NCBI RefSeq assembly: GCF_024171885.1
Contig: NZ_JAMTCP010000039.1
Location: 1-64,000, forward strand
Source of the DNA: Streptoalloteichus tenebrarius
GTDB lineage: Bacteria > Actinomycetota > Actinomycetes > Mycobacteriales > Pseudonocardiaceae
Length of the DNA: 64,000 nucleotides
Direction: 5' to 3'
Shown: one piece after another, positions 55,933 through 64,000 of the stretch
Layout: every line of letters starts with the position of its first letter
Position numbering within the stretch: the stretch's first letter is position 1
Notes under the pieces: generated by a model
Database searches by the model: none
Told to the model about the DNA's origin: nothing
What the model saw: only the letters and a program-made list of their open reading frames with translations
Position numbers and translations under genes: made by a program

Positions 55933-57423
55933 ATGGCGCGCAAGAGATTTGAGTTGAGGCACTGGACTGGAGACGCGCGACAGCTGGTGTTCTGGGTGGC
56001 GGTCGCGCTTACGGTTGGCGCGATTCCTGACCTCTCGGTGAATGTAAGCGCGGCATTTCTTCTGGTCGTATGGCTCGGAGCCGTTGTGTGTGCCGCGGTA
56101 ATTTGGTTCGTTGACAAGCGGAAGGAGGGAATCGCCGTCTACGTCGAGCTTCAACGGCCAGGAGACAGGGAGACACGCCACAAGGACCTTGTTCGGTTAT
56201 TGAACCAGAGGCTGAGTCGTAGCCATAAGGGATGGTTCCGGGCGGGGCCGGACAGAGGCGAAGGGAGCATTCATGACCGGGTGGATTGGATGCTTCGGAC
56301 GATTGAGTACCGATTGGAGGAAATGAGGATACAGGCCGATTATAAGCCGACCGTCTTTCTCTATCTGCGCTGCCATCTGGAGGAATCGTTCGTCCTGGGG
56401 CAGCGCGTATCAAAAATATGGGACGAGAGCGATCCTCTCGCGGCGCCCGGTGACCGGGCGGCTGTCGGCTCGAATCTCGCCGTGCGGGTGAGGTCTGTCT
56501 CGGATTACGAGCGACGTGAGGGAGAGATCTTCGAGCTGGACTTCAGTAAGGTCACTCGAACGTCCAAAGCAGATCCCGTGGATGTGCAGATCGAAGTCGA
56601 GGCTCTGGGTGCCGCGCACGAACGGGCGCGGAGAAGGCCGAAACTTGCGATTGTGCTGTACGCGGCGAAAGAAAAGGACGCAGCGAAAGGAAAAAACGCA
56701 GCGAAAGGTTACCAGTCCTTCAAGGACTCTGCCTTGAAGGCGGCGAGCGGCGAGGCTCCCAGTGGTTATGTCGCGAACCGTGACGACGTGTGCGACCACG
56801 CTCTGATCATATCGATTTCATCGGATTTGTTGATTGATGGTCTACGAAATCGAAACGCCGAGGGTTTCGTAAATCGGATCCAGGAGGCGTATGAGAAATG
56901 CTGCATGGAAACTTACGGCAGCAATGAAGTGCCGGTTCGGATCTTCATGCAAGGGCCGTCCATTCTCGCCTTCGCGGCTGGTGTTCTCTTTCCCGAGGGA
57001 AGCAAGTTGATTTCCTGGAACCCAACGCTCCCGGAGGCGTCCACCGTCAACGTCTCCAGTGAATACGACATCATTGCCATAGTCGATGGTGACGATATTG
57101 GGAGTGGAATGGAGAGGAAACTGCTCGAGGGGGACCTGTCGTCGGCGACGGCGTATAGCGAAAAATTTGGCTCTGCTTTCGATCGCCTACTTCGGCGGGT
57201 GCAGGAGGTCCCTGGGGTCGACCTTATATCGTCGGGAGGGGACAGTGCGATATTCGGCTTCCCTCGAGCCTCGCTAGCCGCGTTCGAGGACGCCGTCGAA
57301 GTGTTTCGTTCGACGCACGACGTCGGTATGTCATGTGGATACGGGCGGGATTGTCAAAAAGCGTTTGTCGCCCTTCGTCTGGCGAAGACATCCGGGAAGA
57401 ACGTCACTCGGGGAGAGCTTTGA
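55933..57423 (+). CDS. 2TM-SAVED-like-mCpol fusion protein (putative cyclic-nucleotide defence)
   Basis: A protein of about 496 aa (numbering below from an upstream GTG at 55918, 501 aa). Two helices (residues ~21-38 and 43-65) are followed by a soluble region. Residues ~220-365 have SAVED-like features, above all VRIFMQGPSILAFAAGVLF (340-358), resembling the closing strand-helix of SAVED cyclic-oligonucleotide sensors. Residues ~384-495 look like a minimal CRISPR polymerase (mCpol) palm: IIAIVDGDDIGSG (metal Asp 390-393) and LISSGGDSAIFGF (GGDS, 440-443, in the place of GGDD). mCpol is a Cas10-related cyclase; SAVED binds cyclic nucleotides; TM helices are a usual effector output. All three in one chain would be a self-contained sensor-synthase-effector. 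ATG 55933 is preferred; ribosome site weak. Composition is less GC-rich than the core. Confidence 0.75.
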   Translation: MARKRFELRHWTGDARQLVFWVAVALTVGAIPDLSVNVSAAFLLVVWLGAVVCAAVIWFVDKRKEGIAVYVELQRPGDRETRHKDLVRLLNQRLSRSHKGWFRAGPDRGEGSIHDRVDWMLRTIEYRLEEMRIQADYKPTVFLYLRCHLEESFVLGQRVSKIWDESDPLAAPGDRAAVGSNLAVRVRSVSDYERREGEIFELDFSKVTRTSKADPVDVQIEVEALGAAHERARRRPKLAIVLYAAKEKDAAKGKNAAKGYQSFKDSALKAASGEAPSGYVANRDDVCDHALIISISSDLLIDGLRNRNAEGFVNRIQEAYEKCCMETYGSNEVPVRIFMQGPSILAFAAGVLFPEGSKLISWNPTLPEASTVNVSSEYDIIAIVDGDDIGSGMERKLLEGDLSSATAYSEKFGSAFDRLLRRVQEVPGVDLISSGGDSAIFGFPRASLAAFEDAVEVFRSTHDVGMSCGYGRDCQKAFVALRLAKTSGKNVTRGEL

Positions 57424-58110
57424 CTCCTGTCATTGTGGCAATTTCTTGTGGTGGCACGGCGGTCCAGCTCGCTGTCTGGTCGTGAACTCGGCAACGCGCC
57501 AACGGCCTCGGAGCGGCTCAGAAGCTTAGAAGGTCAGTCGCGCCTGAGCACAGCGCGGTTTGCTCGAGCGACTGTTGCCCCCGGTGCGCTCAGTGATCGG
57601 CTTAGCTTATACACCAACAATACGAGTTAGTACTTCTGCTTGGCGGTCACATTCGACTCTTGGTGAGCAACGTGGGCGTCACCGGGAGGCTCCGTGCTCG
57701 ACCGCAGTAGGGAGCTGTGGCGCAGAAACAGGTGGTGGATCGCCAGGAATGCTCGAGCACCGACCATCAGTGACATCGCAGAGGGGGGCCAACCCGCAGC
57801 CCCCCCGCACACCACCACGTCGCGTCTCGTTCGGTCATCGAGCGAGCGGCATGGTAGACGCCGATGATGGTCTCCGCACGCGACCAACGTGGCCAGAGTA
57901 CGACTCCGCTCGATTGTGTCCTGTTCTGCTCAGGGCTGGCGGTTCATCTGGGGACCAGAGGACGATAGAGCACGACCTTCTTCGCTTATCTCGGCGCCGC
58001 CAACCTCAAAGCGTCGGTAGCTTTGGAATCTCGAGCTCAGAATCCCCCACCCCTGGGTGGTAGCGAGATCATCACCTGGGGCTCTTCGTGATCGTCTGAA
58101 CGAAGGCTCG
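57424..58110. other. Intergenic region after the mCpol-like gene
   Basis: 687 bases between the mCpol-like gene and the convergent helicase gene. ORFs here lack protein character and codon bias. No clear terminator or known RNA. Confidence 0.4.
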
Positions 58111-59987
58111 TCAGACCGGCGGAGCCAGGGACTCGAAGAAGGCTTGGGTCTCGGGGTCGACGGAGTGGAGGCAGACGCCGCGCATGCCGCGCGTGAGAAG
58201 GACCTTGTAGGCGTTCCGCACCAGTTGGTTGAACTCCACGGGTTTGGCCTTACGGGCTACTGAGGTGTCGTGGGAGTACCTCGGCTGGGGGATCCATTGG
58301 CCGTTGCGCCACACGAGGTCCCGGCCGAAGATGACGCCGGCCCAGGAGTACTCGAACCCCTGGGCGGTGTACACACAGCCCACCTGGCCCGCTCCTCGCT
58401 CCTCGGTTGCCCAGAAGTCGGAACCGGGAGCGTCGGCGGTCTCCTCCTTGGCGTTCCACGGCCGGGCCCAGTCGCCGATCTTCACGTCCGCCGGGAGAAC
58501 CACGCGCCCCTGCTGCCGGGTCGGGGGGTTCCACGGCCAACAGAACCCAGCGGTGAGTCGGTAGGAGCCGCCGCGAAGCCTCGCCTGCTCCTGGAGCCAG
58601 GCTTCCATCTCCTGGGGACTGCGCGCTGTGCGGACCAGAAGCCGCCGTCGACGGAGTGGGATGCCGACCAGCGAGCCGGTCTCGCCGCCGCCAGGCCGAG
58701 AAGACGCAGGACCCACGTGTCGTACGCTCTCGACCCCCCGTACCGGAACTGCCCCTCCAGGTGAACCTTCTCGACTCGGCAGTCCGCGGCCCTCGCCGCG
58801 TGTTCGATCCGACTGACCTTTCCCTGCTCGTTGGGGCGCACGGCTTGGTGCTCGTCGAGCAGGAAGACCGTCACCAGTGCGGCGTCGATCAGCTCTTCGA
58901 CCTGGAGCCTCCGTCGGGAGTTGCGACTGCCGCCGTTGTTCGTGCTCTCCCTGCGGATGCGGTGGGCCTCATCGCAGATGAGCACGTCGAGTTGCTTCGG
59001 CCTGGCGTCCGAGAAGTCGAAGAAGAACTTGAACACCTTCTCCGAGCGCCCGGTGCCGGCGGAGATGTAACGGCGAAGAGTGTTGGTGAAGGACTTCGAT
59101 CCCGTGGCGTGGTAGGCGCCGTGCCCGGTCTTCGTCAGTTCGGAGAGCAGGCTGAGCGCGATCGCGCTCTTCCCGGACCCCGGTCCTCCCACAATGATCA
59201 CGACGGTTTGCTGCCGGGCCGTCCGCGCGCGCTCGACCGCCCGCATCACGAGGTCGTAGGCCACCCGCTGTTCGTCCAGGAGCACGAAGAGGTCGCGACG
59301 GCGAAGGTCCTTCGACACCGAACGGAGGAGCGTCGGGGCTGGTACCGCCTTGACGTTCAGGAGATCGTCCGCGGCCTCGGCCGCGTCGGTGCGGGAGCTC
59401 GGGTCGGGGTCGATCAGGCCGCGAAGGGCGCGTCGCAACGCACCCTGCTCGGACTGGGTGAAGAGCTGGCTCGGTGAGCCCGGGTGCAGGGACCGAAGTC
59501 TGTCGCCCAGCGCTCGGCTGGCGTTGTGGAGGTAGGCGAAGCCATGAACGTGGTCCGCGACCATCGAGACCTGATCGACCAGATACTCCCGGTACTGGTC
59601 CAGCTGTTTCAGCGGATGCAGCCTCGCTTCGGAGCTGCGGAAGAGGTAGACGCGGTCGCCCTCCGCTCGGAGGATATCGGACCACTGCTTGAGCTCGACC
59701 AGGACGTAGACCGGGTCCCTGATGTCCGGCGACGTGCCGCAGAGGACGGCGTCGACTCGTTTGGATGTCAGAGGGAGCTTGTACTCCACGAGCACGTCGA
59801 CGTGGGCGAGACCGGCGGCGACCAGATCGGAGAGCAGCGCTTCGAGGCTGTTCTTCCACGCGACAAACTCGGGTCCGGTCGAAGGTTCTCGAAGCAGCTC
59901 CCACCGCTTCCGGGCGATCTCCCGGTGCAGGTCGCCGCGCCTCGCCTTGTCATGGAGTTCTCCCGCGCTTCCCCTGACCCACGCCAT
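58111..59987 (-). pseudogene. PD-(D/E)XK nuclease - SLFN-g3/DUF2075-type helicase, frameshifted
   Basis: Reading from ATG 59987, an N-terminal PD-(D/E)XK nuclease fold (RVDAVLCG with Asp79, VYVLVELKQW with Glu98 and Lys100) is followed by a helicase: Walker A VGGPGSGKSAIA (267-274), Walker B VLICDEAHRI (~340). The frame breaks near 58630-58660; the remaining helicase continues one frame over: SPQEMEAWLQEQARLRGGSY, GQVGCVYTAQGFEYSWAGVI, NAYKVLLTRGMRGVCLHSVD. The two parts together form one normal DUF2075 protein. A single-base frameshift makes it a probable pseudogene unless it is a sequencing error. It is downstream of the second HNH gene with a 90-base gap, suggesting an operon. Confidence 0.8.
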
Positions 59988-60077
59988 CCGCGTCCCCTCA
60001 ACGCCGTCCTGGACCGTGTGCCGTCCGCTCCGCCACTGGTCGATCGACTCGGAGTCGAGCCACTCGGCTCGGCTGAT

Positions 60078-61622
60078 TCAGGAATCCGCTCCGACGTCTC
60101 GGCCGCACAGCGCCCGATGGTGCCGGATGTGCTCCTGGTCGATCTCGTGGTGGGGATGGCGGCGGAGAACGCCCACCTCGGACTGGTCACGAGTTCGGCG
60201 AACCGTCCAGTCCTCGTCGATGTAGATCCCCAGTCGATCGAACTGGGCGTGGTGGTTGGGGCAGAGGCACAACATGTTGGTCAGGACGTCGGGCCCGTTG
60301 TGGGGCCTGCCCAGCCCCCGGATGTGGGCTGCCTCGCTGTACAGGCCGCCGATCGTTTCCAGTTGTATGCCGCACACCTGGCACTGCTGCTCGTGCAGCG
60401 ACTTCAGCGTCTCGACGTTCTTCAGGTTCCGCTCGATCTTGTCGGCGGTGACCGCCCTGCGCCCCGGACGACGGATCTCTCCGTCCTGTCCGCTCGCCGT
60501 GGCGTAGCCCCCCAGCCCCACCCTGTCCAGAAGGGCGTTGTGGTCCGGAAGGCCGGTGAGCCTGTGGCGTCGGAGCAGCGCGATGATGTCGGCGCGCGCC
60601 AACGGCTTCTTCAGCAGTGAGACGACGTCCGGCGTGAGCACCGCGCTCGGATCGTCTCCGTCGAAGCATCCCGGCGTCGGCTTGAAGCCGTTCTCCAGAC
60701 GGATGCCGGAGATGTCCCAGAGACGGTTCTCCCGGAGCTGCACGAACACGCGTTCCGTCACCCCGGGTCGAGCAGGAGGCGCGAACTCGTCCCACAGCCG
60801 TTCGGTCGTCTCCTGGAACTCGGACCAGGCGAACCGCTTGCGGTCGTCGCCCACATACCGGGAGATGAGCCACAACAGGGCTATGGCGGTCTGCCCCTTC
60901 GTCTCGTCCTGCCTGTGAGTCTCCGTTCCGACGAAGCGGGAGACGACGTCCGGGTGCCTGGGACCGGCGCCTGGGGCGGTGTTCCGCGTGGAAGAGGGTT
61001 CGGAGGCGCTGACCAAAGTCCTCCGCTGCCGTTCGAGCAGCTCGACGATCAAGGTTTGTTCGAACTGGGAGACGAGGGTGAGACCGCGGAGAGGGGACTG
61101 GACACCGACCTGCTCACTGGGGATCGGGACGGTGAACTCCTCCACGTCGACCAGCGCCATCATGTGTTTCCAGGTCGCCCCACCGTCGTCCTCGTCGTCG
61201 ATTCCCCAGACGGCTTCGGCCGCGCTCTCGTTGTCGAACAGGTGCGCGATCGTCGCGCGGGCGAAGAAGCACTTGTCGGCGTAGAAGAGGACCTGGTCTC
61301 CGGGCTTCCTCTCCCGGATCGCCCTGGCCTTCGCGTTGTTCTCCTTCTTCGGGGGAGTGGACCCCCAAAGCCTGGCGACACCGTCGGGGTAGAGCCGCCT
61401 CAGTACCTCGTAGTCCTTCCCGAGGAGTGGCCTGAGGCTCTCGAGCGCCACGCCTCGGCGGATGGAGTTCTCGTAGTGCTCCTTGGCCTGGCGCTTCTGT
61501 CCACGGGGCTGCAGCAGCAACTGGGGATGCTGGCTCGTGTTCGATGACGTGGAACTGGTCAGCGACAGCCATGATCCGCAGGATAGGCAGCGCCGCCGAC
61601 AAGGTGGAGCGAGTTCTGACAT
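60078..61622 (-). CDS. HNH endonuclease with N-terminal reader-like domain (second copy)
   Basis: A 514-aa protein from ATG 61622. The first ~34 residues do not look conserved, and the shared domain begins around 61520 (LLLQPRGQKRQAKEHYENSI), where a TTG could be the real start. The shared N-terminal domain (YPDGVARLWGSTPPKKENNA, GDQVLFYADKCFFARATIAH, VWGIDDEDDGGATWKHMMAL) parallels the HNH protein at 54.3-55.3 kb. A middle domain follows, then the C-terminal HNH_2 nuclease CQVCGIQLETIGGLYSEAAH, HNGPDVLTNMLCLCPNHHAQ. Likely a modification-dependent restriction enzyme; specificity unknown. Confidence 0.82.
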   Translation of the reverse strand: MSELAPPCRRRCLSCGSWLSLTSSTSSNTSQHPQLLLQPRGQKRQAKEHYENSIRRGVALESLRPLLGKDYEVLRRLYPDGVARLWGSTPPKKENNAKARAIRERKPGDQVLFYADKCFFARATIAHLFDNESAAEAVWGIDDEDDGGATWKHMMALVDVEEFTVPIPSEQVGVQSPLRGLTLVSQFEQTLIVELLERQRRTLVSASEPSSTRNTAPGAGPRHPDVVSRFVGTETHRQDETKGQTAIALLWLISRYVGDDRKRFAWSEFQETTERLWDEFAPPARPGVTERVFVQLRENRLWDISGIRLENGFKPTPGCFDGDDPSAVLTPDVVSLLKKPLARADIIALLRRHRLTGLPDHNALLDRVGLGGYATASGQDGEIRRPGRRAVTADKIERNLKNVETLKSLHEQQCQVCGIQLETIGGLYSEAAHIRGLGRPHNGPDVLTNMLCLCPNHHAQFDRLGIYIDEDWTVRRTRDQSEVGVLRRHPHHEIDQEHIRHHRALCGRDVGADS

Positions 61623-61653
61623 CGAACTCGCGACCGTGGTGCGGGAACGGGGG

Positions 61654-62835
61654 TCAGGGGCGGAGGAGGATCTTGACGGCGCCGTCCTGCTTGCGTTGGA
61701 AGATCTCGTAGGCGTGGCGGGCGTCGTCGAGGGGGACGTGGTGCGTGGCGAAGTCGTCGACGCCCAGGGGATCGTCGTCGGTGAGTAGCGGCAGGATGTC
61801 GTTCACGTGGGTCTTGACGTTCGCCTGCCCCATGCGGAGCTGGATCTGCTTGTCGAAGAGGGTGAGCATCGGGAGCGGGTCGCTCATGCCCCCGTAGACG
61901 CCGATCAGGGAGACGGTGCCGCCGCGCCGCACGATGTCGATCGCCAGGTGGAACGCGGCGAGCCGGTCCACGCCGGCCCTGCGGATGAGCGGCCGGGCGA
62001 CCAGGTCGGGCAGCATCCCGGCCATCTGCTGGGCGAGCCGGCTGACGGGTGAGCCGTGCGCCTCCATCCCGACGGCGTCGATCACCGAGTCCGGGCCGCG
62101 CCCGTCGGTGAGGTCGCGGATGGTGGCGGCGACGTCGTCGTGCTCGCGCAGGTCGAGGACCTCGACGCCCCGGCGCCGCGCGCGCTCCAGGCGCTCGGGG
62201 ACGAGGTCCACGCCGATGACGCGCGAGGCGCCGCGGTGCAGCGCCACCCGGGCGGACATGTCCCCGATCGGGCCGAGCCCGAGCACCACCAGGGTGCCGT
62301 CGGGCGGGATCGCGGCGTACTCGACGGCCTGCCAGGCCGTGGGCAGGACGTCGGAGAGGTAGACGAAGCGGTCGTCAGGCGGTCCGTCGGGCACCTTGAT
62401 GGAGGTGAACTGGGCCTGCGGCACCCGCAGGTACTCGGCCTGCCCGCCGGGGACCTGGCCGTAGAGCTTGCTGTAGCCGAACAGCGCCGCGCCCATGCCC
62501 TGCTCCCGCACCTGGGTCGTCTCGCACTGCGTGGGCAGCCCCTGGGAGCACATGAAGCAGTGGCCGCAGGCGATCTGGAACGGGATCACGACGCGGTCGC
62601 CCGTGCGGAGCCCCGTGATCGCCGGCCCGACCTCCTCGACGACGCCCATGGGCTCGTGCCCGAGGATGTCGCCCTCGGCCATGAACGGACCGAGCACCTC
62701 GTACAGGTGCAGGTCCGATCCGCAGATGCCGGACGTGGTGACGCGGATGATCGCGTCGTGGGGGTCCCGGATGGTCGGGTCGGGGACGCTGTCCACCCGC
62801 ACGTCACGCTTGCCGTGCCAGACCACTGCCTTCAT
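61654..62835 (-). CDS. Zinc-dependent alcohol/formaldehyde dehydrogenase
   Basis: A 393-aa medium-chain dehydrogenase: GICGSDLHLYEV (catalytic zinc Cys), GHEPMGVVEEVGP (His-Glu), CGHCFMCSQGLPTQC (structural-zinc Cys cluster) and GLGPIGDMSARVALHRGA (nucleotide fold). It resembles the glutathione-independent formaldehyde dehydrogenase group. ATG 62835 with GGAAGGAGC upstream. It stands alone next to the defence island on the same strand as the HNH gene but separated by 31 bases. Confidence 0.92.
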   Translation of the reverse strand: MKAVVWHGKRDVRVDSVPDPTIRDPHDAIIRVTTSGICGSDLHLYEVLGPFMAEGDILGHEPMGVVEEVGPAITGLRTGDRVVIPFQIACGHCFMCSQGLPTQCETTQVREQGMGAALFGYSKLYGQVPGGQAEYLRVPQAQFTSIKVPDGPPDDRFVYLSDVLPTAWQAVEYAAIPPDGTLVVLGLGPIGDMSARVALHRGASRVIGVDLVPERLERARRRGVEVLDLREHDDVAATIRDLTDGRGPDSVIDAVGMEAHGSPVSRLAQQMAGMLPDLVARPLIRRAGVDRLAAFHLAIDIVRRGGTVSLIGVYGGMSDPLPMLTLFDKQIQLRMGQANVKTHVNDILPLLTDDDPLGVDDFATHHVPLDDARHAYEIFQRKQDGAVKILLRP

Positions 62836-62959
62836 CGCGTGCTCCTTCCGGCCGCGCGCCGGCCCCGGCCGAGGGGGGCGGCCGTTGGGGGACTACCCCT
62901 CGCCCTCGCGCCGAAACGCGGTGACGCGGTCGCGGGCCGGAGCGAGGCCCTCACGCGAG

Positions 62960-64000
62960 TCACTCAGGAGCGCCAGCCCGGATGGAGCCGCTGCGCACGT
63001 CCTGGTGCAGGCTGCCGTCCACCGTGCCCCCGTGGGCTCCCCGTCCGGCGAGTTCGGTCGCGGCGAGCTGCGGCACGGTGTCCCAGTCGACGGTGTGGAT
63101 CTCCCTGGCCCAGGTGGGCGGGATCCCCAACTCGTCGTCCCCCGGCTCCAGCAGCTCGGTCGAGCGCCGCGACGTGGTGACCGGCGTCAGTTCGGCGAAG
63201 AAGCGCAGGTCCTCGACGGGGAGTTCCGACGCGTACCGGCACAGGGCGTCCTTCAGGCGGGGAATCACCTGGTCGCGGAGCCAGCGGTGCGGGTCGACGT
63301 CCGGGCTGTCGGACTCGGCCAGCCCCTCGACCAGCGCGACGAGCGGGCGGAGCCGGGTGGCGCCGACCAGGGGCAGGGCGGTCGCGACGGCCGACCGCGA
63401 CCTCGGGCACGCGCCCAGCACGGCGTTCATGATCACCGGGGTGACCCGCTCGGCCGGGATGCCGTCGAGGGCGGCCGCGGCCGCGTCCACGACGTGGTCC
63501 TCGGTCGAGGACAGGGCGGCGACGAGCGCGTCGAGGGCCTCGGCGTCCCCGGCCTGCGCGTGCTGGCGGAGGAACAGCGCCGCCTCCGCCGCGACTCCCG
63601 GCCCGGCCTCGGCGAGGACCCCGGTCATCAGCCCGACGACGCCGGGCCCGCCCCTGGCGTGCAGCGCCCGCACCGCCAGGACCGCGACCTCCCTGTCCTC
63701 GTGCCGGGTCGCGCCGACCAGCACCTCCGCCGCGGCCGGGTCGGCGATCCGCCCCAGGGCCTCGACGGCGCGCAGGCTGACCCGTCGGCGGTCCTCGGGC
63801 GCGATCCTCGGGTCGCGCAGGTGGAGCAGGCGCCCCAACGGCTCGACGCCGACGCGCTCGCCCAGCTCGCCCAACACCTCGACCAGCCCGAGCACGACGT
63901 CGACCGACAGCTCGTGGCCCCGGCTGTCGTAGCCGAGCCAGTCGCCGCTGACGCGGCGCGTCAGCTCGCGGTGCAGCGCGACCACCAGCAGGTTGGCCTT
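62960..64000 (-). CDS. HEAT-repeat protein, partial (runs past window end)
   Basis: The frame stays open to base 64000, so the start lies outside the window. The visible 346 residues are helical repeats: RVSLRAVEALGRIADPAAAE, REVAVLAVRALHARGGPGVV, DHVVDAAAAALDGIPAERVT, a HEAT/armadillo-like solenoid. No catalytic motif. Gene start and N-terminus are unknown. Confidence 0.8.
   Translation of the reverse strand, partial: KANLLVVALHRELTRRVSGDWLGYDSRGHELSVDVVLGLVEVLGELGERVGVEPLGRLLHLRDPRIAPEDRRRVSLRAVEALGRIADPAAAEVLVGATRHEDREVAVLAVRALHARGGPGVVGLMTGVLAEAGPGVAAEAALFLRQHAQAGDAEALDALVAALSSTEDHVVDAAAAALDGIPAERVTPVIMNAVLGACPRSRSAVATALPLVGATRLRPLVALVEGLAESDSPDVDPHRWLRDQVIPRLKDALCRYASELPVEDLRFFAELTPVTTSRRSTELLEPGDDELGIPPTWAREIHTVDWDTVPQLAATELAGRGAHGGTVDGSLHQDVRSGSIRAGAPE

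Noticed and set aside
57560-58063. 167-aa ORF after the mCpol-like gene
   Set aside because: Low-complexity Ser/Arg/Pro content, no ribosome site and no family resemblance.

Overview
The window looks like chromosomal DNA from a high-GC actinomycete. The gene order (5S rRNA, TPR protein, HAD hydrolase, tlyA, nadK, recN, steA/steB, pyrG, Nudix, ald, xerD, parA-like, scpA, scpB, rluB, cmk, plsC-like, der) together with GTG/TTG starts and 4-base GTGA/ATGA overlaps suggests the order Pseudonocardiales, perhaps a Saccharothrix/Actinosynnema/Lentzea relative. The genus is inference.

Region 1 (1-21.5 kb) is the conserved core. It begins with the 3' end of a 23S rRNA gene and a 5S rRNA gene. Next come an RGG-like repeat/TPR protein and a long same-strand run for NAD phosphorylation, rRNA methylation, recombination repair, cytokinesis (SteA/SteB), CTP synthesis, alanine dehydrogenase, XerD, and the ParA-ScpA-ScpB-RluB block for chromosome segregation and rRNA pseudouridylation.

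Region 2 (21.5-31.9 kb) is more variable. It holds two decayed ABC exporter permeases, a c-di-AMP-type K+/H+ antiporter pair (KhtT/KhtU-like), a DUF1015 protein, a three-gene type VII secretion effector cassette (EspC-like partner, lysozyme-like effector, three-TM putative immunity protein), a phospholipid-N-methyltransferase-like enzyme and a NarL-type two-component system. Core genes return at 32.1-37.0 kb (cmk, plsC-like, der and a second NarL-type pair).

Region 3 (37.2-47.7 kb) begins at tRNA-Pro(GGG), a plausible integration hotspot. Behind it lies a graveyard of an actinomycete integrative element: a SAM-methyltransferase-like ORF, a chimeric broken DNA methyltransferase, a broken tyrosine integrase and a perfect 22-bp palindrome. 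A lactococcin-972-type bacteriocin locus follows (frameshifted precursor, DUF1430-type membrane protein split into two ORFs, ATPase), then an ECF sigma factor, a broken IS5-type transposase and a PadR/membrane-protein pair.

Region 4 (47.8-53.7 kb) carries a DUF885-like metallopeptidase and two TetR regulators, one divergent to a DHA2 drug-efflux MFS transporter. Their intergenic regions have clear inverted-repeat operators.

Region 5 (54.3-61.6 kb) looks like an anti-phage island and is the most interesting part. A single ORF (55933-57423) appears to join two transmembrane helices, a SAVED-like cyclic-nucleotide-sensing region and a C-terminal minimal-CRISPR-polymerase (mCpol)-like palm domain. 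This would be a one-protein cyclic-nucleotide synthase/sensor/membrane effector. It is flanked by two HNH endonucleases that share the same N-terminal domain and by a frameshifted PD-(D/E)XK nuclease-helicase. The window ends with a zinc alcohol dehydrogenase and the 3' part of a HEAT-repeat protein. I see no CRISPR array.
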